Assembly: GCA_019753155.1 (NCBI GenBank)
Contig: JAIELG010000017.1
Coordinates: 1 to 49,575, forward strand
DNA: 49,575 nt
Source of the DNA: Burkholderiales bacterium
GTDB lineage: Bacteria; Pseudomonadota; Gammaproteobacteria; Burkholderiales; JABEVD01
Reading direction: 5' to 3'
Made by a program: the position numbers and the translations under genes. How positions within the stretch are numbered: the stretch's first letter is position 1; every line of letters starts with the position of its first letter. Positions 37,489-46,796 of this stretch are shown one piece after another. The notes beneath the pieces were generated by a model. It was not told where the DNA came from, did no database searches, and worked only from the letters and a program-made list of their open reading frames with translations.

Positions 37489-38201
37489 CACAACCCCTCG
37501 TAGTGAAGGCCGGGATTGAGCCCCAGGTCGGCCCTGATCTGGGTCGATGCGACCGCCTTGATGCGCCTTGAAATTTCGCTGCCGGGATCGTTTAGATTGC
37601 CGAACAGGATGGCCTTGTGCCCCGCCTTGGCGCAGGCTTCGGCGCAGGCGGTGGTCTCCCCCCGGTCGACGCGCTGCACGCAAAGGGTACAGCTCTCGAC
37701 CGTCCCCTTGCCGCGCGGCACGTCAGGCTTTTGGTCATGCACGGGTTCATGCACGAAAGAACGCGCCTTGTAGGGGCAGGCCATCATGCAGTAGCGGCAG
37801 CCTATGCAAAGGTGCCGATCGACCAGGACGATGCCGTCCGCGCGCTTGAACGATGCCGCTGTGGGACAGACATCGACGCAGGGCGGTTCTTCGCAATGCT
37901 GGCACATCATCGGCAAGGATACGCCGCGTCCTGTCCGCGAGTCTTTCAGCTCAAGCTTGCGTATCCACTGTACATCGGCAGGCCCTGTGCCGCCGGAAAG
38001 CCCATTTTCCTTGTTGCACGCCTTCACGCAATCGTCGCAACCCGATTCGCACCGGCTGGTGTCGATCAGCATGCCCCATCTCACCGCGCCGGAAGCGGGC
38101 CGACCATGGGCAAGATCGTACAGCAACATGCCGGGGGCGATCGCAAGTCCCGCGAGCATCGCCCCTCCGCGTCCGATGAACTGTCTGCGCCCGGAATTCA
38201 T
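37488..38201 (-). CDS. dsrO: DsrO, periplasmic ferredoxin-like iron-sulfur protein
   Basis: This 237-residue protein has a twin-arginine signal (SGRRQFIGRGGAML) and several [4Fe-4S] cluster motifs: CESGCDDCVKAC, CQHCEEPPCVDVCP, CIGCRYCMMACP and CTLCVQRVDRGETTACAEAC. It transfers electrons between the triheme cytochrome DsrJ and the membrane subunit DsrP. The start overlaps the dsrJ stop by four bases. Export by the Tat system places it in the periplasm. Confidence 0.95.
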   Translation of the reverse strand: MNSGRRQFIGRGGAMLAGLAIAPGMLLYDLAHGRPASGAVRWGMLIDTSRCESGCDDCVKACNKENGLSGGTGPADVQWIRKLELKDSRTGRGVSLPMMCQHCEEPPCVDVCPTAASFKRADGIVLVDRHLCIGCRYCMMACPYKARSFVHEPVHDQKPDVPRGKGTVESCTLCVQRVDRGETTACAEACAKAGHKAILFGNLNDPGSEISRRIKAVASTQIRADLGLNPGLHYEGL

Positions 38202-38557
38202 TTCCCGCCCTCCGTCATGCCGACGGTTGTTGGCCTGCTGGAATGGCATTCGAAGCAGTCGAGCTTGACCGCGGCATAAACATGGCAGCCCTGGCAGAAA
38301 TTCCGGTCGGTGCCGATAACGCTGTTATTTTTGCGGCTGGCATGACAGTCGACGCAAGCGGCAAGGCTGTATTTTCCCCGTATCCCCTGGTGTACCGTAA
38401 TGGTCCTCTGGTGCTTGAGCAGATCGCCGTGATTGAGGCGCATGAATTTCGGATCGTCGACGCAGTGCCCGCCCTTGCCAATGTCCAACTGCGGGACCGA
38501 AACGTCGGCAAAAGCCACGCCGGACGCCAGAAAAACCAGAGCCAGAATCAGCTTCAT
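38198..38557 (-). CDS. dsrJ: DsrJ, periplasmic triheme cytochrome c
   Basis: This 119-residue protein has a signal peptide or anchor (MKLILALVFLASGVAFA) and three c-type heme motifs: CVDCH, CQGCH and CFECH. A further conserved cysteine in GGHCVDDP matches the one proposed as unusual His/Cys heme ligand in DsrJ. The start at 38557 is two bases after the dsrL stop. It is a subunit of the DsrMKJOP complex. Confidence 0.94.
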   Translation of the reverse strand: MKLILALVFLASGVAFADVSVPQLDIGKGGHCVDDPKFMRLNHGDLLKHQRTITVHQGIRGKYSLAACVDCHASRKNNSVIGTDRNFCQGCHVYAAVKLDCFECHSSRPTTVGMTEGGK

Positions 38558-38559
38558 GT

Positions 38560-40506
38560 TTACTCGCCCAACCCCATCTGGATGTATCCAGTCGGACAAA
38601 CGTCATGGCAGATGTGGCAACCGATGCACTTGTTGTAATCCGTGTCGACATAGCGCCCGGTCGTCGCCTCGCTTTTCTTCACTTTGAAAACCGCCGTCTG
38701 AGGGCAGTAGACCACGCAGTTGTCGCACTCGAAGCAAAGTCCGCAACTCATGCAGCGCCCGGCCTCCAGGGTCGCCTGCTCCTCTGTAAGCGCCTCGATG
38801 CGCTCCTGGAAATTGCCCAGCGCGGACTCCCGGTCGAGCGTGATGATTTTCCGCTTGTAACGCGAAGAAAAAGCGAAGTGTCCGAGGAACATCTCCTCAT
38901 GCGGGATGACGTATCGCCCGGAGCGGTTGTCGTAATTGTGGATGGCGACATCCGCCGAGTCCGTGCCGCGGATCGGCTCATGCACGTCATGCACGGCAAG
39001 CCCCTTCTCAGCCATTTTGCGCACCAGATCGAACGCATGCACGTCGATCTTCGGTCGCTTTTCGAGTTCCTCGCCCCGGAGAAGACGGTCTATGCCTTCC
39101 GCCGCGATGGCGCCGTGACCGATGGCTGTGGTCAGAAGATGCGGGCGGATGACATCCCCTCCAGCGAAGACGCCCGGCTTGCCCTGGACCTGATAGTTGC
39201 GGTCCGCGCTCACCATCCCTTTCCCGTTGTCGAATTCCTCCAGCCCCGTGAAATCGACCGCCTGCCCGATGGCGGAAACGATAAGGTCTGCGGGGATGTC
39301 ATGCTCGGTGCCTTCGCGCATGTTGACTTCCAGCCTGCCGCCCACCATGGCGGCTGCGCACTGCGAAACCCGCAATGCGCTGGCGCGACCGTTTTCGTCT
39401 TTGACTATGCCGACCGGGACAAGTCCGCCCAGTATGGCGATGCCTTCGGCGAGCGCCTGTTCGATCTCATGCTTGTTGGCCTGCATCCTGTCTATGGGGA
39501 AAATCGATGTCAGCGTGACTTCGGCGCCCTGCTTGGCGGAAATTTCCGCCACATCGTGCGCCATCTGGCCCGCGATCGCCTTCTCCAGATCGGTCGGTTT
39601 GGCGTTTTCGATATGCCCGAGGCGCCTCGCCACAGTCGCAACATCGATGGAAGTGTCACCCCCTCCCACCACCACCACGCGCTTGCCGACATGGCGCAGG
39701 CGTCCATCGTTGAATGCGCTCAGAAATGCGGTTGCGGTCACGACGTTCGGCGCTTCCGCATCGGGAACAGGCAGCGCCCTGCCCGCCTGGGCGCCCATGC
39801 CGAGAAAGACGGCATCGTATCCGGACCTGATCTCATCGAGCGTGATATCTTTCCCGACGCGGCAGTTCGTACGGGTTTCGACCCCGAGATCGAGTATGCG
39901 CTGGATTTCGGCGTCGAGCACTTCGCGCGGCGTGCGAAAACCGGGGATGCCGTAACGCATCATGCCGCCCAGAAATTCGTGCTCATCGAATACTGTCACC
40001 GCATGCCCCTTCAGCGCAAGCTGGTAGGCGCAGGAAAGCCCGCCCGGCCCGCCGCCGATGACCGCAACCTTCTTTCCGGTGGAAATTTCCGGTTTCACAT
40101 ACTTCAATTTGTTGGCGATCGCATATTCGCCGAGGAAATGCTCGACGGAATTGATGCCGACATGATCCTCGACTTCGTTCCGGTTACAGCCTGTCTCGCA
40201 GGGCGCGGGGCAAACCCGCCCCATCACGGAAGGAAAAGGATTGGCTTCGGTCAGCCGCCTCCAGGCATATTCCTGCCATTTCATTCCCGCAGGAGGCTTC
40301 TCGATGCCGCGGACGATCTGCAGATAGCTTCTGATGTCTTCGCCTGCAGGACAACTTCCCTGGCAGGGCGGCGTCGACTGGATATAGGTCGGGCATTTGT
40401 GGGTATAGCTCGCCTGGAAAATCTGGTCGCGCCAGGCATGGACCTTGTTGTCGCCGTCCCTGTAGCGCCGGAATGTGAGTCGGGTTTCTTCCATGGATTC
40501 TGACAT
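38560..40506 (-). CDS. dsrL: DsrL, NAD(P)H-linked iron-sulfur flavoprotein
   Basis: This 648-residue protein resembles the small subunit of glutamate synthase, with an N-terminal [4Fe-4S] domain (CPAPCETGC), FAD-binding VIGGGPGGLSCAYQLA, an NAD(P)H-binding fold (VVVVGGGDTSIDVA) and a C-terminal ferredoxin domain with two clusters (CGLCFECDNCVVYCP, CIGCHICHDVCP). In sulfur oxidizers DsrL takes electrons from DsrAB and reduces NAD(P)+. Its presence supports the oxidative direction of this pathway. The start is preceded by GGAGG. Confidence 0.95.
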   Translation of the reverse strand: MSESMEETRLTFRRYRDGDNKVHAWRDQIFQASYTHKCPTYIQSTPPCQGSCPAGEDIRSYLQIVRGIEKPPAGMKWQEYAWRRLTEANPFPSVMGRVCPAPCETGCNRNEVEDHVGINSVEHFLGEYAIANKLKYVKPEISTGKKVAVIGGGPGGLSCAYQLALKGHAVTVFDEHEFLGGMMRYGIPGFRTPREVLDAEIQRILDLGVETRTNCRVGKDITLDEIRSGYDAVFLGMGAQAGRALPVPDAEAPNVVTATAFLSAFNDGRLRHVGKRVVVVGGGDTSIDVATVARRLGHIENAKPTDLEKAIAGQMAHDVAEISAKQGAEVTLTSIFPIDRMQANKHEIEQALAEGIAILGGLVPVGIVKDENGRASALRVSQCAAAMVGGRLEVNMREGTEHDIPADLIVSAIGQAVDFTGLEEFDNGKGMVSADRNYQVQGKPGVFAGGDVIRPHLLTTAIGHGAIAAEGIDRLLRGEELEKRPKIDVHAFDLVRKMAEKGLAVHDVHEPIRGTDSADVAIHNYDNRSGRYVIPHEEMFLGHFAFSSRYKRKIITLDRESALGNFQERIEALTEEQATLEAGRCMSCGLCFECDNCVVYCPQTAVFKVKKSEATTGRYVDTDYNKCIGCHICHDVCPTGYIQMGLGE

Positions 40507-40543
40507 GTCCTGCCTCCAAATACGCTTATGAATAATCGAACAG

Positions 40544-42067
40544 CTAGTCGCCGAGCCTTATGGCGTTGCTCACGAGCTGATGCACGCCACCCACCATTCT
40601 CATGTTGTACCCGTAATACGGCATCACCTTGGAAAACTGCGTCTTGCAGATGGCGCAGATGGTCGCCATGAAGTTGACCCCGTCCCTATCGACTACTTCC
40701 TTCAATGCTTCCATCCTGGGAAGCGCCCCCTTTACCCTGAGGTCCATCAGGTCGTCGGTCAGGAGTCCGCCGCCGCCGCCGCAGCAGAACGTCTTCTCGC
40801 GCGTCGTGGCATCCTGCATCTCGACGTAATGGTTGGCTGACGCCCTGATGATTGCCCGCGGAATCTCGAACTGCCCGCCCGGCATCTCCCCCATGCGCGA
40901 CCCTCTTGCCACGTTGCACGAATCATGGAAGGTCACGACGAGATGATCGTTGGCGTCCGGATCGAGCGTGATGGCCTTACGCTCGATGAGATCCCAGGTC
41001 AATTCGCAGATATGCGAAGGCTGCCTGTAACGATGGTCGAGCTGCCGCTGCAGTTGCAGGGCGAATGGATCGCTCGCACCGTCCCCTATCCCGGTCAGCG
41101 TGTTCCAGAAACTGTATGCAACGCGCCAGGCATGGCCGCATTCTCCGACCACGATGCGTTTTACGCCAAGTTCGAGCGCCGCCTGGCGGATACGCAGCGC
41201 GACTTTTCGCATCTGTTCGTAGTTGCCGATGAAGAGGCCGAAATTGCCGGCTTCGGAAGCCATCGAGGAGAGCGTCCACGAAATTCCGGCCGCATGAAAT
41301 ACCTTGGCATAACCGATCAGGCTGTCAATATGGGGCTCCGCGAAAAAGTCCGCAGAAGGGGTGATGAGCAGAACTTGCGCACCCTTGACATCCAGCGGAA
41401 AGCGCACATCGCTTCCGCTAGCCTCCTTGACGTCTTCCTCCAGCCCGGCGAGGGTATCTTCCAGGGCAGGTCCGGGAAGGCCGAGGTTGTTGCCGATTTT
41501 ATGCACCTTGCCGATAATCTCGTTCGAGTACTTCTGCCCATAGCCGACCGAATCGAGAATTTCACGGGCCGCCATGGTGATTTCCGCAGTATCGATGCCG
41601 TAAGGGCAAAATACGGAGCAGCGGCGGCATTCGGAACATTGGTGGAAATAGGAATACCACTCGTCCAGCACTTCGCGGGTCAAATTCCTCGCCCCGACCA
41701 ATTTGGGAAAAAATTTCCCGGGCAAGGTGAAGTAGCGACGATAGACGCTGCGCATCAGGTCCTGGCGCGCCACCGGCATGTTTTTCGGATCCCGCGTGCC
41801 GAGAAAATAGTGGCACTTGTCGGAGCATGCGCCGCAATGCACGCAGGCATCGAGATAGACTTTGAGCGAGCGGTATTTCGTCAGGAGTTCGCCCATTTTG
41901 GCGATCGCCCTGTCGTGCCAGTCCTCTACGAGTTCCCCCGGAAAACCCAGCGCTTCCTGGATCTTGTCGCTCGCAACGAAGGGCTTCAATCCTTCCATCG
42001 CCCCCGGAAGAATAGCCGGGATGATAGGGATGACCCTGAAGGGCGGCGCGGTGACGTTCGCAGCCAT
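40544..42067 (-). CDS. dsrK: DsrK, HdrD-like iron-sulfur subunit
   Basis: This 507-residue cytoplasm-facing subunit of DsrMKJOP is related to heterodisulfide reductase HdrD. It has two N-terminal cluster motifs (CVHCGACSDKC, CSECRRCSVFC) and a C-terminal CCG-type domain (FHDSCNVARG, CCGGGGG, CAICK) that binds the special catalytic [4Fe-4S] cluster. It is thought to act on the DsrC disulfide or trisulfide. The ATG follows the dsrM stop directly. Confidence 0.95.
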   Translation of the reverse strand: MAANVTAPPFRVIPIIPAILPGAMEGLKPFVASDKIQEALGFPGELVEDWHDRAIAKMGELLTKYRSLKVYLDACVHCGACSDKCHYFLGTRDPKNMPVARQDLMRSVYRRYFTLPGKFFPKLVGARNLTREVLDEWYSYFHQCSECRRCSVFCPYGIDTAEITMAAREILDSVGYGQKYSNEIIGKVHKIGNNLGLPGPALEDTLAGLEEDVKEASGSDVRFPLDVKGAQVLLITPSADFFAEPHIDSLIGYAKVFHAAGISWTLSSMASEAGNFGLFIGNYEQMRKVALRIRQAALELGVKRIVVGECGHAWRVAYSFWNTLTGIGDGASDPFALQLQRQLDHRYRQPSHICELTWDLIERKAITLDPDANDHLVVTFHDSCNVARGSRMGEMPGGQFEIPRAIIRASANHYVEMQDATTREKTFCCGGGGGLLTDDLMDLRVKGALPRMEALKEVVDRDGVNFMATICAICKTQFSKVMPYYGYNMRMVGGVHQLVSNAIRLGD

Positions 42068-42796
42068 TCAAGCCTCCGATTCCAGCTTTTCAGCCCAAGG
42101 CGCGATATGGCGATGCTCTCTGGGATTGTCCGGCTGGTTCCTGGAAGGCGAGAAAAACACGCCCGGCGCATGCAGCAGCTTGCTGAATGGGAAGATGATC
42201 ATCAACGCCGCCACCAGGGAAAGGTGGAGATAAAGAAGGGGATTCATTGGCAGCGGCTGCGGGTCGAGCTGCATGAGTCCGAGGAAGAACGCCTTGACCC
42301 CGATGACATCCGCATGATCCAGGAACTTCATGGAAAGGCCGGATACGGCGATCAGGATCAGCAGTGCCAGCATCAGATGGTCCGAAAGCGTGGAAATGTA
42401 GCGAACCCGGTCGACCAGAAAGCGCCGTGCCCACAGGCCACACAAACCCATAACCATGGCAAGCCCGGCGTAGACGCCGAAAGCTTGCACCGCATCCACC
42501 CAGAACCAGACAGGCTGGGTGAAATAACGCAGATGGCGCATCAGGACGAACGCGAGGCTCGCATGGAACAGCCAGCCGAAGGCCCATGTCCACAGGCTGC
42601 CCTTGAACAGGCTCTCGAAAAAGATCACTTCCCTTGCCATCCTCAGCACTACGCCGCCCCCGGTCGTCGGCGCGGGGGTGGTCGGAATCCTGAGCGGCGC
42701 AGGCGTGCGCAGGTAATCCCTGATACGAAAACCCAGGCCGCCTGCCAGGATAAGCGCTGCGGCGTAGAACAGCACAGCAAAAAGAATGCCGGCCAT
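42068..42796 (-). CDS. dsrM: DsrM, membrane cytochrome b subunit
   Basis: This 242-residue protein with about five to six transmembrane helices is related to NarI-type cytochrome b. Histidines in LFHASLAF, RHLRYF, SDHLML and LYLHLSL are candidate heme b ligands. It anchors DsrK in the membrane and links it to the quinone pool. It lies 9 bp after dsrC. Confidence 0.93.
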   Translation of the reverse strand: MAGILFAVLFYAAALILAGGLGFRIRDYLRTPAPLRIPTTPAPTTGGGVVLRMAREVIFFESLFKGSLWTWAFGWLFHASLAFVLMRHLRYFTQPVWFWVDAVQAFGVYAGLAMVMGLCGLWARRFLVDRVRYISTLSDHLMLALLILIAVSGLSMKFLDHADVIGVKAFFLGLMQLDPQPLPMNPLLYLHLSLVAALMIIFPFSKLLHAPGVFFSPSRNQPDNPREHRHIAPWAEKLESEA

Positions 42797-42805
42797 GTCG
42801 AGCTG

Positions 42806-43141
42806 TCAGATGCAACCGGTCGGCTTGGGAAGTCCCGCGACCTTGCATGCCTGCTTTCCAGGTCCGTAAGGAAACAGCTCGTATAGATACTGGCTGTTTC
42901 CCTTCTCCGGCCCCAGCTTCTTGCCTATCGCCTTCGTCAGGACGCGCACTGCGGGGGCGATCTGGAATTCGTCGTAGTACTTGCGCAGGAATTCGATGAC
43001 CTCCCAGTGCTGATCGGTCATGTTCAGGTTTTCGGACTGGGCGATGTAATTGGCGACATCCATGTTCCAGTCGGCGAGATTGACGAGATAACCTTCTTCG
43101 TCGGTTTCGTAGGATTTACCGTTGACTTCGATATTGGGCAT
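42806..43141 (-). CDS. dsrC: DsrC, sulfur carrier with both redox cysteines
   Basis: This 111-residue protein ends CKVAGLPKPTGCI, with Cys99 and the penultimate Cys110 separated by ten residues, the pattern of true DsrC. It carries persulfide sulfur to DsrAB as a trisulfide and is oxidised by DsrMK. The start is preceded by AGAGGAG. An upstream in-frame extension into dsrH is ignored because the family begins at MPNIEVNGKSYETDEEGYL. Compare the cysteine-free paralogue at 47655-47984. Confidence 0.97.
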   Translation of the reverse strand: MPNIEVNGKSYETDEEGYLVNLADWNMDVANYIAQSENLNMTDQHWEVIEFLRKYYDEFQIAPAVRVLTKAIGKKLGPEKGNSQYLYELFPYGPGKQACKVAGLPKPTGCI

Positions 43142-43166
43142 GGTGTTCTCCTCTTGTGATGGTGGT

Positions 43167-43463
43167 TCAAAGCCAGGATTGGCAATTTTCGTTTGCAGCG
43201 ACGAGATCGACGAACCCACCGTAATCGACTTTCGATACGCCTTCGATAACGCGCTCGGAAAATCCCCGCGCATCGATATCGGGCATCAGCGCGTGGACCC
43301 TGAAGCGGCCCATGGCCTCTCGAATCTTGTCTTCGAGTGCGCTTCCGGAAGCTGCGGCATAGACGGCATCCTCGATCAACAGGATGTCGCCGCCCTGCGC
43401 AATGCGCAAACAGGATTCCAGCGCACAGGACGAAAGCGGAGATTTATTGATGATGTGCAGCAT
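43167..43463 (-). CDS. dsrH: DsrH, sulfurtransferase subunit
   Basis: This 98-residue member of the DsrH/TusB family contains ILLIEDAVYAA, the core signature. Cysteines at 13 and 18 lie near the N-terminus. It forms the DsrE2F2H2 hexamer that hands sulfane sulfur to DsrC. Confidence 0.93.
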   Translation of the reverse strand: MLHIINKSPLSSCALESCLRIAQGGDILLIEDAVYAAASGSALEDKIREAMGRFRVHALMPDIDARGFSERVIEGVSKVDYGGFVDLVAANENCQSWL

Positions 43464-43473
43464 TTTTCCCTTT

Positions 43474-43842
43474 CTAGAAACTCAGTACGACATCCTGCTG
43501 TTCCATGAGCTCGCCCATTTCACGGCTGGTCAGGACGATCACGTCGACCAGCAGGTCATCCTCGGAAAGCCCACGCGCCTCCATGGATTCCTTCTCGACG
43601 TAAAGCTTCTCTACATCGTAGCCTTCGAGCGCGCGATAACTCGGAGAAAAATTCTTGGTCTCGATTCCCTTGGTCTGCTGCCCTTTTTTCAACTGGTAAA
43701 CGCCGTCATCGAGAAAGGCAAGGGAAACGTCCTGATCGAAAGCTGCGGTGATAAGCACGACTTCGAGCGCTTCGAGCGCATAGATCGTGCCGTAGGGCGC
43801 CTTGCGGTTGACGAACATGAATTTTTTGATGTCTTCGCCCAT
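43474..43842 (-). CDS. dsrF: DsrF, sulfurtransferase subunit
   Basis: This 122-residue member of the DsrF/TusC family begins MGEDIKKFMFVNRKAPYGT and contains EVVLITAAFDQDVSLAFLDDGVYQL. It has no conserved active cysteine, as expected for a structural subunit of DsrEFH. It lies 7 bp after dsrE. Confidence 0.93.
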   Translation of the reverse strand: MGEDIKKFMFVNRKAPYGTIYALEALEVVLITAAFDQDVSLAFLDDGVYQLKKGQQTKGIETKNFSPSYRALEGYDVEKLYVEKESMEARGLSEDDLLVDVIVLTSREMGELMEQQDVVLSF

Positions 43843-43849
43843 ACTCGCC

Positions 43850-44209
43850 TCAATCGCCGAAAGTGATCATGCGGTCGGTCTGTATTCCCGCTTCGGCCAG
43901 CTGGCCAAGCCCCGAAATCCTGAACCCCTGCGCCAGATTCTCTTCGCGTATGCCACGCCGCAATGCGGCTGCGACGCACACGACGAGATCGACGCCATGC
44001 TCCTGCGCCAGTCGGCTCCAGCGGTTTACGATATTGCGGTCGTCCTGGGGCGGCTCGGTCAGCTTCGTGGCATTGTTCACGCCATCATGGTAGAAAAAGA
44101 CGCGCCAGATTTCGTGCCCCTTCCCAATCGCAGCCTTGCAGAACAGATATGCCGAATCGGCTGCCTGATGCTGGTAAGGGCCTTCGTTCACAACGATGCC
44201 GAATTTCAT
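43850..44209 (-). CDS. dsrE: DsrE, sulfurtransferase subunit with active Cys78
   Basis: This 119-residue member of the DsrE/TusD family has its persulfide cysteine at residue 78 (LVVCVAAALRRG), the same number as in Allochromatium vinosum DsrE. GAGGAG precedes the start. DsrE, DsrF and DsrH mark oxidative rather than sulfate-reducing dsr systems. Confidence 0.95.
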   Translation of the reverse strand: MKFGIVVNEGPYQHQAADSAYLFCKAAIGKGHEIWRVFFYHDGVNNATKLTEPPQDDRNIVNRWSRLAQEHGVDLVVCVAAALRRGIREENLAQGFRISGLGQLAEAGIQTDRMITFGD

Positions 44210-44224
44210 GCGACCGTCTCCTCT

Positions 44225-45301
44225 TCAAAAGCGGATATGCGTCGAAGCATTGAGGTTGGCGCGCGAACCGCGCCAGTCGTCGACCAGATATTTGGTGAAA
44301 GGCAGGTCGGTCTTCTCGAAAAAGCGCGGCCAGCCGATGCGCTCCACCCAGTCCGAAAGCCGCTCCCATGGCCTTGCATCGTTCTTGTAGGTGTACAGTA
44401 TCTTCTTCACCACATCGCTCACCTCAGGCCAGCGCGGCGGATTATTGGGAAGACCCGAGGCCACCATCTTCATGAAGGTCGGCTTGGCCCTTGCATTCGA
44501 ATTCTTGCCGCCCACCCAGATCGCGAGCTTGGAATACTCCGGATCGTTGATCTGCATCGGCGGGCAGGGCGGATAACATGCACCGCAGCAGATGCATTTC
44601 GCCTCGTCGACTTCGAGGGAAGGCTTGCCGTTGACAAGCGCGGGGCGGATCGCCGCAACCGGGCAGCGCGCAACCACGGCCGGACGCTCGCAGACATTGG
44701 CAACGAGGTCGTGGTTGATCTTGGGCGGCTTGGTATGCTGCACGATGATGGCGATGTCGGCCTGTCCGCCGCAATTGATTTCACAGCAGGATGTCGAAAG
44801 ATGGACGCGGTTGGGCATTTCCTCATGCTTGAACTCGTATATCAGTTCGTCCATCAACGCTTTCACCGCGCCCGAAGCATCCGTGCCGGGAATGTCGCAA
44901 TGCAGCCAGCCCTGGGTATGGGCGATCATCGACATGGAATTTCCGGTGCCGCCCACGGGAAAGCCGTTCGCTTCCAGTTCAGCGATCAGAGGCGCAACCT
45001 TGGCAGCCTCCGACACCATGAACTCGATGTTCGAGCGTATAGTGAAACGGACATGCCCCTCGGCGAACTGGTCGGCAATGTCGCACAGTTTGCGGATGGT
45101 GTAGACATCCATCTGCCGCTGGGTGCCGGCACGGACCGTCCACACTTCGTCGCCGCCGTGGGCGACATGGTGCAGCACGCCGGGGCGGGGCCTGTCGTGA
45201 TATCTCCAGTTGCCGTAGTTCTTGAGCAGCACGGGATGAAGATACAGCTTGTTGTCCGGAACGCCGCTCTCGATCGGCCTGCGCATTTGGATTTGAGCCA
45301 T
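44225..45301 (-). CDS. dsrB: DsrB, reverse dissimilatory sulfite reductase beta subunit
   Basis: This 358-residue protein has a siroheme/[4Fe-4S] pocket with LSTSCCEINCGGQADIAI and a ferredoxin insertion CICCGACYPPCPPMQ. It pairs with DsrA in the alpha2-beta2 enzyme that oxidises DsrC-bound sulfur to sulfite. GAGGAGA precedes the ATG. It is 13 bp after dsrA. Confidence 0.97.
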   Translation of the reverse strand: MAQIQMRRPIESGVPDNKLYLHPVLLKNYGNWRYHDRPRPGVLHHVAHGGDEVWTVRAGTQRQMDVYTIRKLCDIADQFAEGHVRFTIRSNIEFMVSEAAKVAPLIAELEANGFPVGGTGNSMSMIAHTQGWLHCDIPGTDASGAVKALMDELIYEFKHEEMPNRVHLSTSCCEINCGGQADIAIIVQHTKPPKINHDLVANVCERPAVVARCPVAAIRPALVNGKPSLEVDEAKCICCGACYPPCPPMQINDPEYSKLAIWVGGKNSNARAKPTFMKMVASGLPNNPPRWPEVSDVVKKILYTYKNDARPWERLSDWVERIGWPRFFEKTDLPFTKYLVDDWRGSRANLNASTHIRF

Positions 45302-45314
45302 GGTCTATATCTCC

Positions 45315-46610
45315 TCAGGCAGCCTGCTTCTTGGCTTTGATTTTTGCAACTTCCTCATCCCACCCGTCCATACGGACATAGGGGTTCATCCTCGGACTTG
45401 CGACCATGCTGGGATCCACGTCTATCCCCATCGCTTCCAGGAAATTGACGAGTCCTATCCTCTCGATCATCTCTCCGGTACGCTCGTGCTCGAGCGCATT
45501 CTCGGCGAAAAAGTCGATGATGCGCTGCCCGAGATCGACGAGTTGTTCCATGTCATCGTCCGTTTCGAGCTTCATGAAAGGCACCACGACAGTACCCATC
45601 AAATCTCCGATTTTCAGGGTGCGCTTGCCGCCGACAAGGATGGTCGCGCCCTTGTCTTTGCCGGGAGAGAGCGCCCCCGTCATGACGTTGATGCAATGCA
45701 TACAGCGCACGCAGTCGTGATTATCGATTTCGACGGCATGGGTTTCATTCACCGCGACGCCGGAAATATGATCGCCCTGCCTCACTTCCCCGATTTCCTT
45801 GAACTGGAAAGCCTTGGTCGGGCAACGGGCGACCACGTCATTCACCAGTTCATTCATGCCGTGCCTGGCGAACCATTTCTTCGCCAGTTCTTCGTCGGTG
45901 CGGATGTTGTCGCGCCAAGTGCCGATGACGGCCATATCCGCGCGCTGGATCGAGTTCATGCAGTCGTTGGGGCAGCCTGAAAACTTGAATTTGAACTTAT
46001 AGGGGAGCGAAGGGCGATGCATGTCGTCGAGGAAGGTATTGATCACGGTGCGGTGGGCTTTCGCTTCGTCATAGCAGGATTGCTCGCAACGGGCGGCCCC
46101 CACGCAGGACATCGACGTGCGCACCGCAGGGCCGGCGCCGCCCAGATCGAAACCGAGTTCGTTGAGTTCGTCGAATGCCGGCTGAACATTTTCGGTCGTC
46201 GCACCCTGGAACATGATGTCGCCTGACTGTCCATGGAAGGCGATCAGTCCGGAACCGTGGCGCTCCCAGATGTCGGCCATCTTGCGCAGCACCTCGGTGG
46301 TATAATGCATGCCGGCAGGGGGCTGCACGCGCAGGGTATGAAATTCGGCGGCGTCCTTGTACAGGGGTTCGCCATTTTCGTCCTTGAGTTCGGTGAAGCG
46401 CGGGATGATGCCGCCGCCATAGCCGAAGACACCGACCGTACCGCCTTTCCAGTAACCCTTCTTGGTCTTGTACGATGTTTCGAGCTGACCGAGCAGGTCA
46501 ACCGCAATGTCCTTGTCCTTCGCCAGCCGCTTCAGCCCCGTCACAAAGCTGGGCCACGGGCCGTTCTCGAGTTCGTCGAGATTCGGTGTATCATGCAGCT
46601 TCTTAGCCAT
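45315..46610 (-). CDS. dsrA: DsrA, reverse dissimilatory sulfite reductase alpha subunit
   Basis: This 431-residue protein shows the siroheme-cluster ligands SCVGAARCEQSC and FSGCPNDC, and a ferredoxin domain with CVRCMHCINVM. The start at 46610 (MAKKLHDTPNLDELENGPWPS) has a very strong GGAGGAGGA ribosome site. An upstream frame to 46658 is open but unlikely. It is the first gene of the 13-gene dsr operon. Together with DsrEFH and DsrL it indicates the sulfur-oxidising type of the enzyme. Confidence 0.97.
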   Translation of the reverse strand: MAKKLHDTPNLDELENGPWPSFVTGLKRLAKDKDIAVDLLGQLETSYKTKKGYWKGGTVGVFGYGGGIIPRFTELKDENGEPLYKDAAEFHTLRVQPPAGMHYTTEVLRKMADIWERHGSGLIAFHGQSGDIMFQGATTENVQPAFDELNELGFDLGGAGPAVRTSMSCVGAARCEQSCYDEAKAHRTVINTFLDDMHRPSLPYKFKFKFSGCPNDCMNSIQRADMAVIGTWRDNIRTDEELAKKWFARHGMNELVNDVVARCPTKAFQFKEIGEVRQGDHISGVAVNETHAVEIDNHDCVRCMHCINVMTGALSPGKDKGATILVGGKRTLKIGDLMGTVVVPFMKLETDDDMEQLVDLGQRIIDFFAENALEHERTGEMIERIGLVNFLEAMGIDVDPSMVASPRMNPYVRMDGWDEEVAKIKAKKQAA

Positions 46611-46638
46611 AAATCCTCCTCCTGCATATTTATATGGA

Positions 46639-46654
46639 GGGTTCTGCCGAACCC
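46639..46654 (-). other. Hairpin in the dsrA leader
   Basis: GGGTTC and GAACCC with a four-base loop form a 6-bp stem in the dsrA 5' leader, about 16 bases upstream of the ribosome site. It could influence translation or mRNA stability. Confidence 0.4.
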
Positions 46655-46686
46655 CCAAGCTCCATACGCTCCGCCATCCGATGTAT

Positions 46687-46715
46687 ATTAGACAAGCCTG
46701 ATAGTCACATGTAAA
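46687..46715 (-). promoter_or_regulatory. Predicted dsrA promoter
   Basis: On the minus strand TTTACA (46715-46710) and TCTAAT (46692-46687) are spaced by exactly 17 bp, each matching the sigma-70 consensus at five of six positions. The predicted start near 46680 leaves a leader of about 70 bases before dsrA. Confidence 0.65.
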
Positions 46716-46768
46716 CTACCCTTCCGGGTTATCCTACCCCCCCCGTATTGGCTATAGACGCAGATACC

Positions 46769-46796
46769 TTGCCTCACGCTCAATATCGCATAATAT
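46769..46796 (+). promoter_or_regulatory. Possible promoter of the divergent operon
   Basis: TTGCCT (46769-46774) and TAATAT (46791-46796) are 16 bp apart, each at four of six consensus positions. A run of eight C (46737-46744) separates this element from the dsrA promoter. Confidence 0.35.

Noticed and set aside
38605-40503. Very long open frame opposite dsrL, and similar ones opposite dsrK and the hyf genes
   Set aside because: They mirror third-position bias of the true genes, show no family motifs, lack ribosome sites and overlap proteins with clear catalytic residues on the other strand.
34854-46610. Sulfate-reducing (reductive) Dsr system
   Set aside because: dsrEFH and dsrL are present in the operon and no dsrD is seen, which is the pattern of sulfur oxidizers.
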